From positions 19,651,001-19,715,000 of the forward strand of contig JAQISU010000155.1 in NCBI GenBank assembly GCA_029339505.1: DNA of 64,000 bases. The letters run 5' to 3'. The stretch's first letter is position 1. Every line of letters starts with the position of its first letter. Shown here in pieces: positions 11,937 to 23,909 of this stretch. The notes beneath the pieces are model-generated. The model did not search any database. It was given only the letters and a program-made list of their open reading frames with translations, and was not told where the DNA came from. This DNA comes from Unio delphinus. Taxonomy: Eukaryota; Mollusca; Bivalvia; Unionida; Unionidae. The position numbers were made by a program, and so were the translations under genes.

Positions 11937-12340
11937 CGACAAATGGCATTGTCAATGGGCAAGAAGTAACTGTTTTACGAGATACAGGGTGCACTACTGT
12001 AGCCGTGAAACTGAGCCAAGTCCACGATGACCAGTTGATGGAGCATAAACCGCCTTGTTTGCTACTATACTAAAATATCGACCACGGTCCTGTCACAAGC
12101 ACAGTTATTGAAACACCTTTCTTGAACGGAACCGTAAAAGCGTTGTGTATAGTCAAACCGATCTATGAACTTACAATTGGTAATGTACAGGGATCTAGAC
12201 TCCCAACCATGTCTGACTTCCGATTCCCGATCATCCAAACAGTGCAAACTAGGGCTCAGGTAAAGGAAGATAATAAATCTTTACGTAAATTAAAAGTATC
12301 AGAAGCCATTACTGACATCTCCCGTGCGAAGTATTTCTGA
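11937..12340 (+). pseudogene. Retroviral-type aspartic protease and linker, decayed
   Basis: The frame reads VNGQEVTVLRDTGCTTVAV, with the catalytic DTG at 11981-11989. After a degraded stretch, KPIYELTIGNVQGSR at about 12150-12190 matches the C-terminal part of gypsy-type proteases. A basic linker with QTVQTRAQ (about 12236) ends the open stretch at 12340. The protease processes Gag-Pol in the particle. It is continuous in order with Gag upstream and integrase downstream. Confidence 0.75.
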
Positions 12341-12449
12341 ACTAACAATAATGTGACGCGTCTCTACGTGCAACCGAAGAGAAAGCATTGTCGGGTATCG
12401 TGAGGAAGTGTAAGAACGGGGATTCTTCTAAATTCCTTAAACGAAACGG

Positions 12450-13455
12450 CGCATAAGTCGAGTACGGGAGGCCATTTTAGTATGAATAAAGCAATGGTTA
12501 AGGTATTAAGAGACTTATATTGGCCTGGCGTTAATATCGAAGTAGCGCGGTTTTGTCGCTCGTGCGATATTTTTCAGAAGACTATCTCAAAGGCAGGGTA
12601 TCTAGAGTATCAACGTTAGGACAGATGCCCTTGATAGATACTCCGTTTTAAAGAGTGTCCGTTGACACTGTAGGATCTTTATTTCCCCACACAATTTGGA
12701 ACAACTGTATATATCTTGACGCTAATAGATTACACTACTAGAAATCCCGAAGCTATGTAGTTGGCATCGATTGAAACCGAACGTGCAGCCGTAGCGCTCG
12801 CTCGCCTGTTCAGAAGGAAAGGAGTGCTCTAAGTCGTTCCTACGGATTGTGGCAGATCTCATGGCAGAAATTAGTTGGTAGTTGTCCCTTAAACAGTTGT
12901 GCACAACACCCTACCACTCTATGTGCAATGGGTTGGTGAATAAATTCAACGGGACGTTGAAGCAAATTTTGCGACGGATGTGTGCGGAAAGACCTAAGAA
13001 TTGGGATAGGTACCTGACTCAATTATGTTCGCCTATCGTGGGGTTCCTCACGAAAGTCTAGACTTTTCCCCGTTTGAACTATTGTACGGTAAGACAGTTC
13101 GTGGTCTTATGCATATTCTACGCGAACTGTAGTCATACTAGGACGCAAACGAATAAGTTAAGACCACTCACCAGTATGTGGTGGATTTGCACGAACGATT
13201 AGAGAGTACATGTCGAATGGCGTAAAACGAACTCGCAAAATCTGGTCGTAAATACGAGAAGTACTACACCCGAGGAACACAGAGTAAAAAGTTCGATGTA
13301 GACGATCAAGTGTTGGTGCTTCTCTCGACGAATAAAACAAGCTGCTGTTCCAATAGAAAGGGCCATTCAAGTCAAATAGGTGAAAGGCGAAATGGACTAC
13401 ATTATCGTTGTAGAAGGTTAGTCCGAGATATGTCACGTCAACATGCTTAAACCCT
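12450..13455 (+). pseudogene. Integrase (zinc domain, core, GPY-like end), decayed
   Basis: The zinc-binding HHCC domain is readable: H near 12453, GGHFS with the second H near 12473, LYWPG, then FCRSC near 12551-12566. Core fragments follow in shifting frames, including YILTLIDYTTRNPEAM near 12710-12755, then NGTLKQILRRM and SPFELLYGKTVRGL to about 13110. A GPF...KG...DY...HVNMLKP stretch near 13360-13450 matches the GPY-type module that ends gypsy integrases. Multiple stops and shifts show it is dead. It sits between protease and RT/RNase H, the reverse of ordinary gypsy order. Confidence 0.78.
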
Positions 13456-13509
13456 AAGTAGAAAGACCTAGATAAACAATTGATAAAGATGTATTGAATG
13501 TAATATGCG

Positions 13510-14325
13510 ATGCGGTGGTAAGATCTATCCTCGATTTGATTAGGTTTTACAGGACATTTGTCTCCAATTTTGTGGCTATTGCCAGCGCAACAGATTTGAC
13601 TAGGAAATGGCAACCGAATAAAGTTCTCTGTGGTATATGCTAGTTAAAAATATTTAACGCTTTAGAACAGAAACTGGTAAGTATCTTAGAGGTTCCAGAT
13701 TTGAACAAAACGTTTGTACTGAGGACTGATGCGTCTGATACCGGAATAGGGGCTGTTTTGCTAAAGGAGCAAGAGGGGATGAAATTGCCCATTGCTTATG
13801 CAAGTCGGAAATTGCTTTTTATTGAGCACTTACTCCATGATTGAGAAGGACTGCTTACCCTTAGTATGGGGAATAGGAAATTCCATACGTATATTTTTGG
13901 GAGGGAATTTACCTTAGAAACGGGACATCAGCTGCTCTGATACTTGAAGAAGGCAAACTTCGCCAATTGATTGATGCGTTGGGCATTGTCTTTGCAAACA
14001 TATAGTTTCCTTTTTTTTCTCTTCTTTTTCTAAGGTTTAACGCCAATTTTTCAGCACACGATAGGCTATACATGGCGGCCAGTCTTATTGGTGGAGGAAG
14101 AACCCGGGAAAATCCCCGGAAAGAACCACCGACCCACGAGAAGTTACTGGGAAGCTTTCTCACGTAACTACATTAGCCGAATCTTTGACTCGAACCAACG
14201 CAGACAGAGGTGGGATGACATTGATCCGTAACAGAAAGCTCTTTAGACCACTCGGGGCCCCTATAGTTTCCGTATCGAGGTGATTCGAAGATCAGAAAAT
14301 ATGGGTGCTGATTTGTTTCAGTAGG
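13510..14325 (+). pseudogene. Reverse transcriptase end and RNase H, decayed
   Basis: After the integrase tail the frame gives IRFYRTFVSNFVAIASATDL, the thumb/connection part of a gypsy RT; the fingers and palm are absent. RNase H follows with VLRTDASDTGIGAVLL (about 13718-13765), IAYASRKLL and KFHTYIFGREFTLETGHQ. It is interrupted at 14011 by a SINE and resumes at about 14272 with FRIEVIRRSENMGADLF. The domain ends about 100 bp before the polypurine tract, so RNase H is the last domain of Pol here. Confidence 0.8.
14011..14261 (-). mobile_element. tRNA-derived SINE inserted in the RNase H region
   Basis: This 251-bp insert is flanked by a 10-bp target duplication, TATAGTTTCC, at 14001-14010 and 14262-14271. 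Read on the minus strand it starts GGGGCCCCGAGTGGTCTAA (box A-like), has GGTTCGAGTC (box B-like) and a conserved central part (GTCGGTGGTTCT, CCGGGTTCTTCCTCCACC). It ends with CTGAAAAATTGGCGTTAAAC and an A-rich tail. A tRNA head, shared central domain and LINE-like tail are the hallmarks of animal SINEs; mollusc copies with this tail type are common. Confidence 0.85.
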
Positions 14326-14428
14326 GTGTAATTAGCAGATCATTTTCGTTCTGTATTCTAATATTGAATGTTGTAACGATTGTTTATGTTCACATTCCGT
14401 TATGTTTCTAAAGTGTTACCACTTTTTT

Positions 14429-14441
14429 AAGGGGGGAGGTA
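14429..14441 (+). promoter_or_regulatory. Polypurine tract of the LTR element
   Basis: AAGGGGGGAGG lies just before TGTCACAG, the inferred LTR start at 14443. It would prime plus-strand DNA synthesis. The same tract recurs at about 18672-18684 in the duplicated block. Confidence 0.75.
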
Positions 14442-14442
14442 T

Positions 14443-15674
14443 TGTCACAGAATTGTATAAACGCTTTAACTTATTAAATACATTTACTCGAGTTTCGTTT
14501 TTGGTGTACAACGATACCCGAGGGTGATCAATGTATCTTGTGTTGTATTGAAAAATAGTGAGTTCGGTTGAGCCTATACCGCACGTACATAGTGCTTTAG
14601 ATGAGAAGAACCGAATGCTTTCAGTGATGTGCATCTGTGCATACATACCTCACCGTAGGTAAATATCATTTTTACATTACGGATAGTCCTTCAGTGAGCG
14701 GGTCTACTTTAAAGACTTGCACATCTTCAGCTGTAGAAATATGTAAGTTTATTAATTTCTTGTAAAGAAGATATAACTATTGTACTACCACGTCTATGTA
14801 TCTTTGGTTTACACAGCATAATGCACATATTTCTATTCTTGTTTGCGACTTAACAAAGGATTAATATTAGTAAATAAAAGCTACATTTGTAAGAAATGTT
14901 TAGTACGGATAGATTCTTATCGAGCAGGTTCAAGTTTATTTCCGAACATGTTTTGTAAATGTCATCTATATAACTTACCGTGTATAACGTTATTAAGTTT
15001 TTATGATTGTGTTATGTATAGTACACGGTATTGGACATATTTGCAGTGTGTAGAGTTGTGTAGTGATGTCCAGAATATATGGAGCGTCCAGAAGGTTTGG
15101 AGCGTCTAGTGTCCAGAATGACCCGAGAGTTCAAAGATATCGGAGTGATCAGGGTCAACGTGGTGCAAGCTGTAAAACCAACCACAGGAATTAACCCTAG
15201 CATCTGTGAAGCTGAGCTGTAGCAGCCGTGGAGCTGCAATACAATGTGCTGATGACGGAGTGTATCTTCATAATTGTCGAGTTAGTAAAACCCATTGGAT
15301 GTTTCGGAACTGTAAAGAACTGTTGTATATCTGTCCATATTTAGATGTGTACAATTTCACTATCTCGGTGAATTGTTTTTACTACACAAGCAAGCTTCCA
15401 CATTGTTTACTAGCTGAGTAAACTATATACTCATTTCACTGTGTAGTCACTGTGAATCATTCAACCGTTGTCTTTGTATTTTGTAAAGTAATTTATTCGT
15501 ATTTTTCATTATTACATTTGTGCGTTCTTATGTTAAATAATCCAATATTTGGAGTATATCTACACCAACGTGTATATATTAATTGATTGCTCATTCAAGT
15601 AATTCATTATTAAACATTGTATTTATATCATTGTCAAAAGTGTTCTGTTGTGAATCCGGAAATCCCCAACCACA
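14443..15674 (+). repeat. 3' LTR (TG...CA), about 1.23 kb
   Basis: It starts TGTCACAG after the polypurine tract. Its end (...CCAACCACA) was placed by comparison with the diverged LTR at 43014-44234, which shares a CCGA(A/G)GGGTG landmark, a GGTT(G/C)A(G/C)CC...GCACG stretch and the terminal region. Short open frames inside it are not genes. Confidence 0.65.
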
Positions 15675-17915
15675 TATCTTATTACAATTAGATCTTTAAG
15701 GTTTTTACCTATGTTCAGGGCAGGTAGATACATTGAGATCAAAATCACCATCCAGATTGTTCTAATCAATAGTCAACAATCATTGTCACTCAACTTTCTG
15801 TTAAATTTGCCACCGGGATCCAATAACTGAAGAGACCGTTAGCTTATGTTCCTCCACGAATCACTCTGCTGTTTACATTCTGTTTTTGGCTAACAACTTT
15901 TCATAGTATTTCGAGATCTTATTTTAAATTCTACCAAACCATTGGATTCGACTTTCAAGCCAAATATTGAAATATTTCTTATTATTAAGTTATGACAATT
16001 TAGTGTGAGGAATAAGGACTGATTATTAGTATGACTTGAAGTGTAAGCTACATGATGGCTGCTAACCTCGAATATATTTCTTTTATCAATACATTTTTTA
16101 AAAATAAATCTGAGATTGTATTAGCTTTTCAATAGTTAACTCATTTGCTGATTTATTAGTTTGTTTCCTCTTCTTTTTTTACTGGTTTATACAGTTATAT
16201 TTTTGTCGTCATACGTCTGCCTTATGTAGGTATTATCATGTATTTATAAATTGTCAAGTAGCTGCATATATTTCATCTAATTGTAAGTGATCACCGGAAT
16301 TTATAAATCTTGAGTTTCAAGTCACTTTTATTTGCATCACCCGTGGGCGTGGTCATTGTATTTGTTTTGGCTCACTTATTTAAGATAAACGCAAGTCTCA
16401 GTGCTCTTTCACAAATATTTAAATATGTGACATCGTGTTAACTATATTTACTTTACATGAAAAGGATATGTTACAAGTATATCATGACAGTTTATAACGT
16501 TTTCCACGTCGTCGTTCAGGCTCACATTATATAACCATTACATACCTTTATAAACTGTTCGCAATCACGTTTAGCAGACACAAAGTCGGCGTTTAAAACC
16601 ATTTTGCAGGTGGAGACTAACAAACTAGAATATATATCAAGGAATTAATATTTTGGTTCAACTTAATTCGATCAAAGTAAATATAGATATTTTTCGATTT
16701 AAAAACTCAACAACTATATCCGAATTTATTGATACCATTATTATTTTCAGGTTTGTTGTAGAATCCTAGAAATTTAGTTTCATAGTTGATGATATATCTA
16801 GCACTATTGCTGCTATGTTTATTTCTGTATCTTTTTTCAACATAATAAAAGGCGTTGGCCTTCTATTTAATGATAGTAAGCAGTCACATCCATTTTGGTA
16901 TTATTTCATGTACATATCAAAGTTGTAAGCTAACATAAATTTATACAACCCTGGTTTTAATTCCTTCATTAGAGTAATATAATATATTGCATTTTAAGTT
17001 CATCATAATCTTTTAATACCCAACAAAACAATTATTCTATGCAAATATAGCGTTGGATCACCATATATGTTTTCAATTGATTTGATGCAATAAAGGCTTT
17101 TCTCCGCCGTCAGTTGCTATATCATTTTTCATTGTATGGGTGGTAAATAAGTAGGGAAGAATAAAAAATTTCTGTTTAACTTGGATCCGTTCTAGTCATA
17201 TGATCTTATACCTCCCTTGTTGCAACGAAAGTAGACGTTTTGTTACATTCTATTTATATTATATTTAAGAGAGGTACTTTCATTATTCTGTGTTCATCGT
17301 TTTCTGTATCGCATATATTTATTTCTTATCACATTTTGTTATTGACAATCTCTGTTGCACTCTATAATGATCAAAAGTCATAAGAAATTTAATGACTCAT
17401 TCCATTGTCAAGCTAAAACAGTTTACTATACGCCATAATTGTTCAACTTACTAATTGCAGATAATGCTATTTAATCATGTTTTTAAAAATGTAGTTCTGG
17501 AATTGTTTATATGATACTTTGCATTTGTTTCTAAAACGTGTTTAAGAAGTTCGCAATGAAACTTAATAATTTATAATCTTGTCAAATTATTATAGTAAAA
17601 ATCTCGAGAAATGAAGCTGTATTGTGTTTTTTTGGGATTATGTATGAACAGAGAACGTTTTGACGTTAGGGCGGCAATAATATCTTGAAAAAAGCGTCAA
17701 CTACTGGCAGCGATAGGTTGAAATATAATGATACTGCCAACTTGTCTAGTATTATCACTGGTCACGTAGTTTTGCGCTCTGTATTCCAAACACAACATTT
17801 AAAGCTGCACCAACATTACATACATGGTTCAAAATGGTAAAGATGCCGTTCAAAGTTATACATCAAGGCCTGTAAATTTATAATTGCTTAGAGCATTTGA
17901 AGTCGATCAAAACAC
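15675..17915. other. Non-coding AT-rich stretch, no gene seen
   Basis: Lies between the LTR and the minisatellite. No open frame above 60 codons and no recognised repeat. Its near-exact copy lies at 19918-22158. Confidence 0.6.
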
Positions 17916-18488
17916 GATTATTGGATTAGTACTTATTACTTGGCGTTTTTGGAATGGTGTCCAGAGATTATTGGATTAGTACTTATTACTTGGCGTTTTT
18001 GGAATGGTGTCCAGAGATTATTGGATTAGTACTTATTACTTGGCGTTTTTAGAATGGTGCCCAGAGATTATTGGATGAGTACTTATTACTTGGCGTTTTT
18101 AGAATGGCGTCCAGAGATTATTGGATTAGTACTTATTACTTGGCGTTTTTAGAATGGTGTCAGGAGATTATTGGATGAGTACTTATTACTTGGCGTTTTT
18201 AGAATGGTGTCCAGAGATTATTGGATGAGTACTTATTACTTGGCGTTTTTAGAATGGTGTCAAGAGATTATTGGATGAGTATTTTTTACTTGGCGTTTTT
18301 AGAATGGTGCCCAGAGATTATTGGATGAGTACTTATTACTTGGCGTTTTTAGAATGGTGTCCAGAGATTATTGGACGAGTACTTATTACTTGGCGTTTTT
18401 AGAATGGTATCAAGAGATTATTGGATTAGTACTTAATACTTGGCGATTTTAGAATGATGCCCAGAGATTATTGGATGAGTACTTATTA
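17916..18488 (+). repeat. 50-bp minisatellite array 1 (about 11.5 copies)
   Basis: The unit starts GATTATTGGATTAGTACTTA and continues TTACTTGGCGTTTTTGGAAT and GGTGTCCAGA, with a period of exactly 50. Variant units occur in a distinctive order (GATGAGTATTTTTTACT, then GGACGAGT, then ACTTAATACTTGGCGATTTT). The array is cut in its twelfth unit by the inverted segment. Confidence 0.95.
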
Positions 18489-18572
18489 CACCCTACTGAA
18501 ACAAATCAGCACCCATATTTTCTGATCTTCGAATCACCTCGATACGGAAACTATAGGGGCCCCGAGTGGTCT
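18486..18572 (-). repeat. Inverted copy of 14245-14330
   Basis: Reads as the reverse complement of the end of the RNase H region plus the first bases of the nested SINE. It separates minisatellite array 1 from the second copy of the block. The SINE bases show the rearrangement came after the SINE insertion. Confidence 0.9.
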
Positions 18573-21500
18573 AATTAGCAGATCATTTTCGTTCTGTATT
18601 CTAATATTGAATGTTGTAACGATTGTTTATGTTCACATTCCGTTATGTTTCTAAAGTGTTACCACTTTTTTAAGGGGGGAGGTATTGTCACAGAATTGTA
18701 TAAACGCTTTAACTTATTAAATACATTTACTCGAGTTTCGTTTTTGGTGTACAACGATACCCGAGGGTGATCAATGTATCTTGTGTTGTATTGAAAAATA
18801 GTGAGTTCGGTTGAGCCTATACCGCACGTACATAGTGCTTTAGATGAGAAGAACCGAATGCTTTCAGTGATGTGCATCTGTGCATACATACCTCACCGTA
18901 GGTAAATATCATTTTTACATTACGGATAGTCCTTCAGTGAGCGGGTCTACTTTAAAGACTTGCACATCTTCAGCTGTAGAAATATGTAAGTTTATTAATT
19001 TCTTGTAAAGAAGATATAACTATTGTACTACCACGTCTATGTATCTTTGGTTTACACAGCATAATGCACATATTTCTATTCTTGTTTGCGACTTAACAAA
19101 GGATTAATATTAGTAAATAAAAGCTACATTTGTAAGAAATGTTTAGTACGGATAGATTCTTATCGAGCAGGTTCAAGTTTATTTCCGAACATGTTTTGTA
19201 AATGTCATCTATATAACTTACCGTGTATAACGTTATTAAGTTTTTATGATTGTGTTATGTATAGTACACGGTATTGGACATATTTGCAGTGTGTAGAGTT
19301 GTGTAGTGATGTCCAGAATATATGGAGCGTCCAGAAGGTTTGGAGCGTCTAGTGTCCAGAATGACCCGAGAGTTCAAAGATATCGGAGTGATCAGGGTCA
19401 ACGTGGTGCAAGCTGTAAAACCAACCACAGGAATTAACCCTAGCATCTGTGAAGCTGAGCTGTAGCAGCCGTGGAGCTGCAATACAATGTGCTGATGACG
19501 GAGTGTATCTTCATAATTGTCGAGTTAGTAAAACCCATTGGATGTTTCGGAACTGTAAAGAACTGTTGTATATCTGTCCATATTTAGATGTGTACAATTT
19601 CACTATCTCGGTGAATTGTTTTTACTACACAAGCAAGCTTCCACATTGTTTACTAGCTGAGTAAACTATATACTCATTTCACTGTGTAGTCACTGTGAAT
19701 CATTCAACCGTTGTCTTTGTATTTTGTAAAGTAATTTATTCGTATTTTTCATTATTACATTTGTGCGTTCTTATGTTAAATAATCCAATATTTGGAGTAT
19801 ATATACACCAACGTGTATATATTAATTGATTGCTCATTCAAGTAATTCATTATTAAACATTGTATTTATATCATTGTCAAAAGTGTTCTGTTGTGAATCC
19901 GGAAATCCCCAACCACATATCTTATTACAATTAGATCTTTAAGGTTTTTACCTATGTTCAGGGCAGGTAGATACATTGAGATCAAAATCACCATCCAGAT
20001 TGTTCTAATCAATAGTCAACAATCATTGTCACTCAACTTTCTGTTAAATTTGCCACCGGGATCCAATAACTGAAGAGACCGTTAGCTTATGTTCCTCCAC
20101 GAATCACTCTGCTGTTTACATTCTGTTTTTGGCTAACAACTTTTCATAGTATTTCGAGATCTTATTTTAAATTCTACCAAACCATTGGATTCGACTTTCA
20201 AGCCAAATATTGAAATATTTCTTATTATTAAGTTATGACAATTTAGTGTGAGGAATAAGGACTGATTATTAGTATGACTTGAAGTGTAAGCTACATGATG
20301 GCTGCTAACCTCGAATATATTTCTTTTATCAATACATTTTTTAAAAATAAATCTGAGATTGTATTAGCTTTTCAATAGTTAACTCATTTGCTGATTTATT
20401 AGTTTGTTTCCTCTTCTTTTTTTACTGGTTTATACAGTTATATTTTTGTCGTCATACGTCTGCCTTATGTAGGTATTATCATGTATTTATAAATTGTCAA
20501 GTAGCTGCATATATTTCATCTAATTGTAAGTGATCACCGGAATTTATAAATCTTGAGTTTCAAGTCACTTTTATTTGCATCACCCGTGGGCGTGGTCATT
20601 GTATTTGTTTTGGCTCACTTATTTAAGATAAACGCAAGTCTCAGTGCTCTTTCACAAATATTTAAATATGTGACATCGTGTTAACTATATTTACTTTACA
20701 TGAAAAGGATATGTTACAAGTATATCATGACAGTTTATAACGTTTTCCACGTCGTCGTTCAGGCTCACATTATATAACCATTACATACCTTTATAAACTG
20801 TTCGCAATCACGTTTAGCAGACACAAAGTCGGCGTTTAAAACCATTTTGCAGGTGGAGACTAACAAACTAGAATATATATCAAGGAATTAATATTTTGGT
20901 TCAACTTAATTCGATCAAAGTAAATATAGATATTTTTCGATTTAAAAACTCAACAACTATATCCGAATTTATTGATACCATTATTATTTTCAGGTTTGTT
21001 GTAGAATCCTAGAAATTTAGTTTCATAGTTGATGATATATCTAGCACTATTGCTGCTATGTTTATTTCTGTATCTTTTTTCAACATAATAAAAGGCGTTG
21101 GCCTTCTATTTAATGATAGTAAGCAGTCACATCCATTTTGGTATTATTTCATGTACATATCAAAGTTGTAAGCTAACATAAATTTATACAACCCTGGTTT
21201 TAATTCCTTCATTAGAGTAATATAATATATTGCATTTTAAGTTCATCATAATCTTTTAATACCCAACAAAACAATTATTCTATGCAAATATAGCGTTGGA
21301 TCACCATATATGTTTTCAATTGATTTGATGCAATAAAGGCTTTTCTCCGCCGTCAGTTGCTATATCATTTTTCATTGTATGGGTGGTAAATAAGTAGGGA
21401 AGAATAAAAAATTTCTGTTTAACTTGGATCCGTTCTAGTCATATGATCTTATACCTCCCTTGTTGCAACGAAAGTAGACGTTTTGTTACATTCTATTTAT

Positions 21501-22735
21501 ATTATATTTAAGAGAGGTACTTTCATTATTCTGTGTTCATCGTTTTCTGTATCGCATATATTTATTTCTTATCACATTTTGTTATTGACAATCTCTGTTG
21601 CACTCTATAATGATCAAAAGTCATAAGAAATTTAATGACTCATTCCATTGTCAAGCTAAAACAGTTTACTATACGCCATAATTGTTCAACTTACTAATTG
21701 CAGATAATGCTATTTAATCATGTTTTTAAAAATGTAGTTCTGGAATTGTTTATATGATACTTTGCATTTGTTTCTAAAACGTGTTTAAGAAGTTCGCAAT
21801 GAAACTTAATAATTTATAATCTTGTCAAATTATTATAGTAAAAATCTCGAGAAATGAAGCTGTATTGTGTTTTTTTGGGATTATGTATGAACAGAGAACG
21901 TTTTGACGTTAGGGCGGCAATAATATCTTGAAAAAAGCGTCAACTACTGGCAGCGATAGGTTGAAATATAATGATACTGCCAACTTGTCTAGTATTATCA
22001 CTGGTCACGTAGTTTTGCGCTCTGTATTCCAAACACAACATTTAAAGCTGCACCAACATTACATACATGGTTCAAAATGGTAAAGATGCCGTTCAAAGTT
22101 ATACATCAAGGCCTGTAAATTTATAATTGCTTAGAGCATTTGAAGTCGATCAAAACACGATTATTGGATTAGTACTTATTACTTGGCGTTTTTGGAATGG
22201 TGTCCAGAGATTATTGGATTAGTACTTATTACTTGGCGTTTTTGGAATGGTGTCCAGAGATTATTGGATTAGTACTTATTACTTGGCGTTTTTAGAATGG
22301 TGTCCAGAGATTATTGGATGAGTACTTATTACTTGGCGTTTTTAGAATGGTGCCCAGAGATTATTGGATGAGTACTTATTACTTGGCGTTTTTAGAATGG
22401 CGTCCAGAGATTATTGGATTAGTACTTATTACTTGGCGTTTTTAGAATGGTGTCAGGAGATTATTGGATGAGTACTTATTACTTGGCGTTTTTAGAATGG
22501 TGTCCAGAGATTATTGGATGAGTACTTATTACTTGGCGTTTTTAGAATGGTGTCAAGAGATTATTGGATGAGTATTTTTTACTTGGCGTTTTTAGAATGG
22601 TGCCCAGAGATTATTGGATGAGTACTTATTACTTGGCGTTTTTAGAATGGTGTCCAGAGATTATTGGACGAGTACTTATTACTTGGCGTTTTTAGAATGG
22701 TATCAAGAGATTATTGGATTAGTACTTAATACTTG
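18573..22735 (+). repeat. 4243-bp duplicated block, second copy
   Basis: Near-identical to 14330-18486, including polypurine tract (about 18674), LTR (about 18686-19917) and non-coding stretch (19918-22158). The open frames at 18659-19664 are the same as those at 14416-15421 and are not genes. Confidence 0.95.
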
Positions 22736-23050
22736 GCGATTTTAGAATGATGCCCAGAGATTATTGGATGAGTACTTATTACTTGGCGTTTTTAGAATGG
22801 TGTCCAGAGATTATTGGATGAGTATTTATTACTTGGCGTTTTGGGAATGGTGTCCAGAGATTATTGGATGAGTACTTATTACTTGGCGTTTTTGGAATGG
22901 TGTCCAGAGATTATTGGATTAGTACTTAATACTTGGCGTTTTTGGAATGGTGTCCAGAGATTATTTGATTAGTACTTAATACTTGGCGTTTTTGGAATGG
23001 TGGCCAGAGATTATTGGATTAGTACTTATTACTTTTGGAATGGTGTCCAG
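22159..23050 (+). repeat. 50-bp minisatellite array 2 (about 17.7 copies)
   Basis: Same unit and same order of variants as array 1, but with one extra unit after the second and about five further units beyond the point where array 1 is cut. The last unit is shortened (TTACTTTTGGAATGG). Confidence 0.95.
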
Positions 23051-23665
23051 ATCTTTTTCCTGTGGCACTGATTAGATAGTATTCACTGACAGAATATATG
23101 TGGACGAATCTCTCGACTATGAAAACAGTGTGCATAGAATAAATGTGATCGATTAACATCATCGACTGGTCAATGACCCTAGTAGTGGACTCTATGGGTT
23201 GACTGTGATATTATAATATATTTATCACCAATTAAAAACAGTTGAGTTACAGTCTGAAGTAATATAAAGTCCAGTTTTATATTCTGTTTTTGGCAAGATA
23301 CCAAACAGGAAATGTGCAATTAAAAATATAAATTTTAGGTCTATATGGACAGGAATACTGAAATAACTTTTTTCTAGCATCGATTGGCTGGATAATGCTG
23401 ACGCATAAAATGTACGTTAGAAAGGTTACAGCTTGAGTTGTATTCAAAAGTGGCTTTAGTTCAAACGGCTTAAGCCTTTAACACTATAATAGTTAGCGAG
23501 TGAAGAATAGCTTATAACCTTAGACAAATAAACTTTCCTTATCAAACAGAAGTTCAAATATCAATAGTAGGAACACACACACGAAAAACAAACGACTGCA
23601 AAAGTGTCTCTTGTATGTGTTGAGTTTACAAAACAAATATCGATCACTTTTTCAGTGACTATAGT
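23051..23665. other. Intergenic, no gene seen
   Basis: AT-rich sequence without recognised coding or repeat features. Confidence 0.5.
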
Positions 23666-23669
23666 CCGT

Positions 23670-23858
23670 TTATAAATGATCGAGAATGCACATCCTTCGT
23701 GCTTTATAAACATGATAAATATAACCAATGGCGATACCTATGCAGAGTAATAATATTAAAATGTAGATAGAAGTATGTTTTGTCGTAGAGGATGGCAAAC
23801 GCAGAAATTCCTGTATAAATCGGCCATTGTCTAAAGTAATTGTGGGAAATAGTTTGCA
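23670..23858 (-). CDS. Candidate terminal exon with a transmembrane segment (gene unknown)
   Basis: On the minus strand an acceptor-like tract (TCTGCTTTTTCCAG) ends at 23859. It is followed by an open frame starting SCKLFPTITLDNG and ending in a stop at 23670. The frame contains one clear membrane helix (IYILILLLCIGIAIGYIYHV) followed by a basic stretch (YKARR), as in a type I membrane protein with a short cytoplasmic tail. The continuous open frame runs back to an ATG at 23924, inside a 45-bp tandem repeat. I found no upstream exons on this strand and no clear polyadenylation signal, so it may be an orphan exon or chance. Confidence 0.33.
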   Translation of the reverse strand, partial: CKLFPTITLDNGRFIQEFLRLPSSTTKHTSIYILILLLCIGIAIGYIYHVYKARRMCILDHL

Positions 23859-23909
23859 AGACTGGAAAAAGCAGATACCATTTAATATTTCAAAGTCATA
23901 CGCCTTAAA

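Larger units (their letters stand above)
10590..15674 (+). mobile_element. Ty3/gypsy-type LTR retrotransposon, 5'-truncated and decayed
   Basis: The element reads Gag (10590 to about 11880), protease (about 11937-12120), integrase (12450 to about 13450), RT end plus RNase H (about 13510-14320), polypurine tract (about 14429-14440) and LTR (14443 to about 15674). All coding parts have stops and frameshifts, the core of the reverse transcriptase is missing, and no 5' LTR was found. Integrase lies upstream of RT/RNase H. That is the Ty1/copia order, not the usual Ty3/gypsy one, and it is known for the Gmr1 group of gypsy-like elements. A SINE sits inside the RNase H region. Confidence 0.85.
14330..18572 (+). 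repeat. 4243-bp duplicated block, first copy
   Basis: Sequence from 14330 recurs at 18573 with a constant offset of 4243 and almost no differences up to the minisatellite (one seen: CTACACC near 15558 against ATACACC near 19801). The block holds the polypurine tract, LTR, about 2.2 kb of AT-rich non-coding DNA (15675-17915) and a 50-bp minisatellite. Its last 86 bases are an inverted copy of 14245-14329. Confidence 0.95.

Noticed and set aside
14225..14261. A functional tRNA gene
   Set aside because: Box A- and B-like motifs belong to a SINE head: flanking target duplication and LINE-like tail present, no proper cloverleaf seen.
17916..18488. CRISPR-like array of 50-bp repeats
   Set aside because: The units are contiguous with no spacers and no cas genes, in a eukaryotic context; it is a minisatellite.
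18659..19664. A set of short open frames on both strands
   Set aside because: Exact copies of the frames at 14416-15421, inside a duplicated LTR; no domains.
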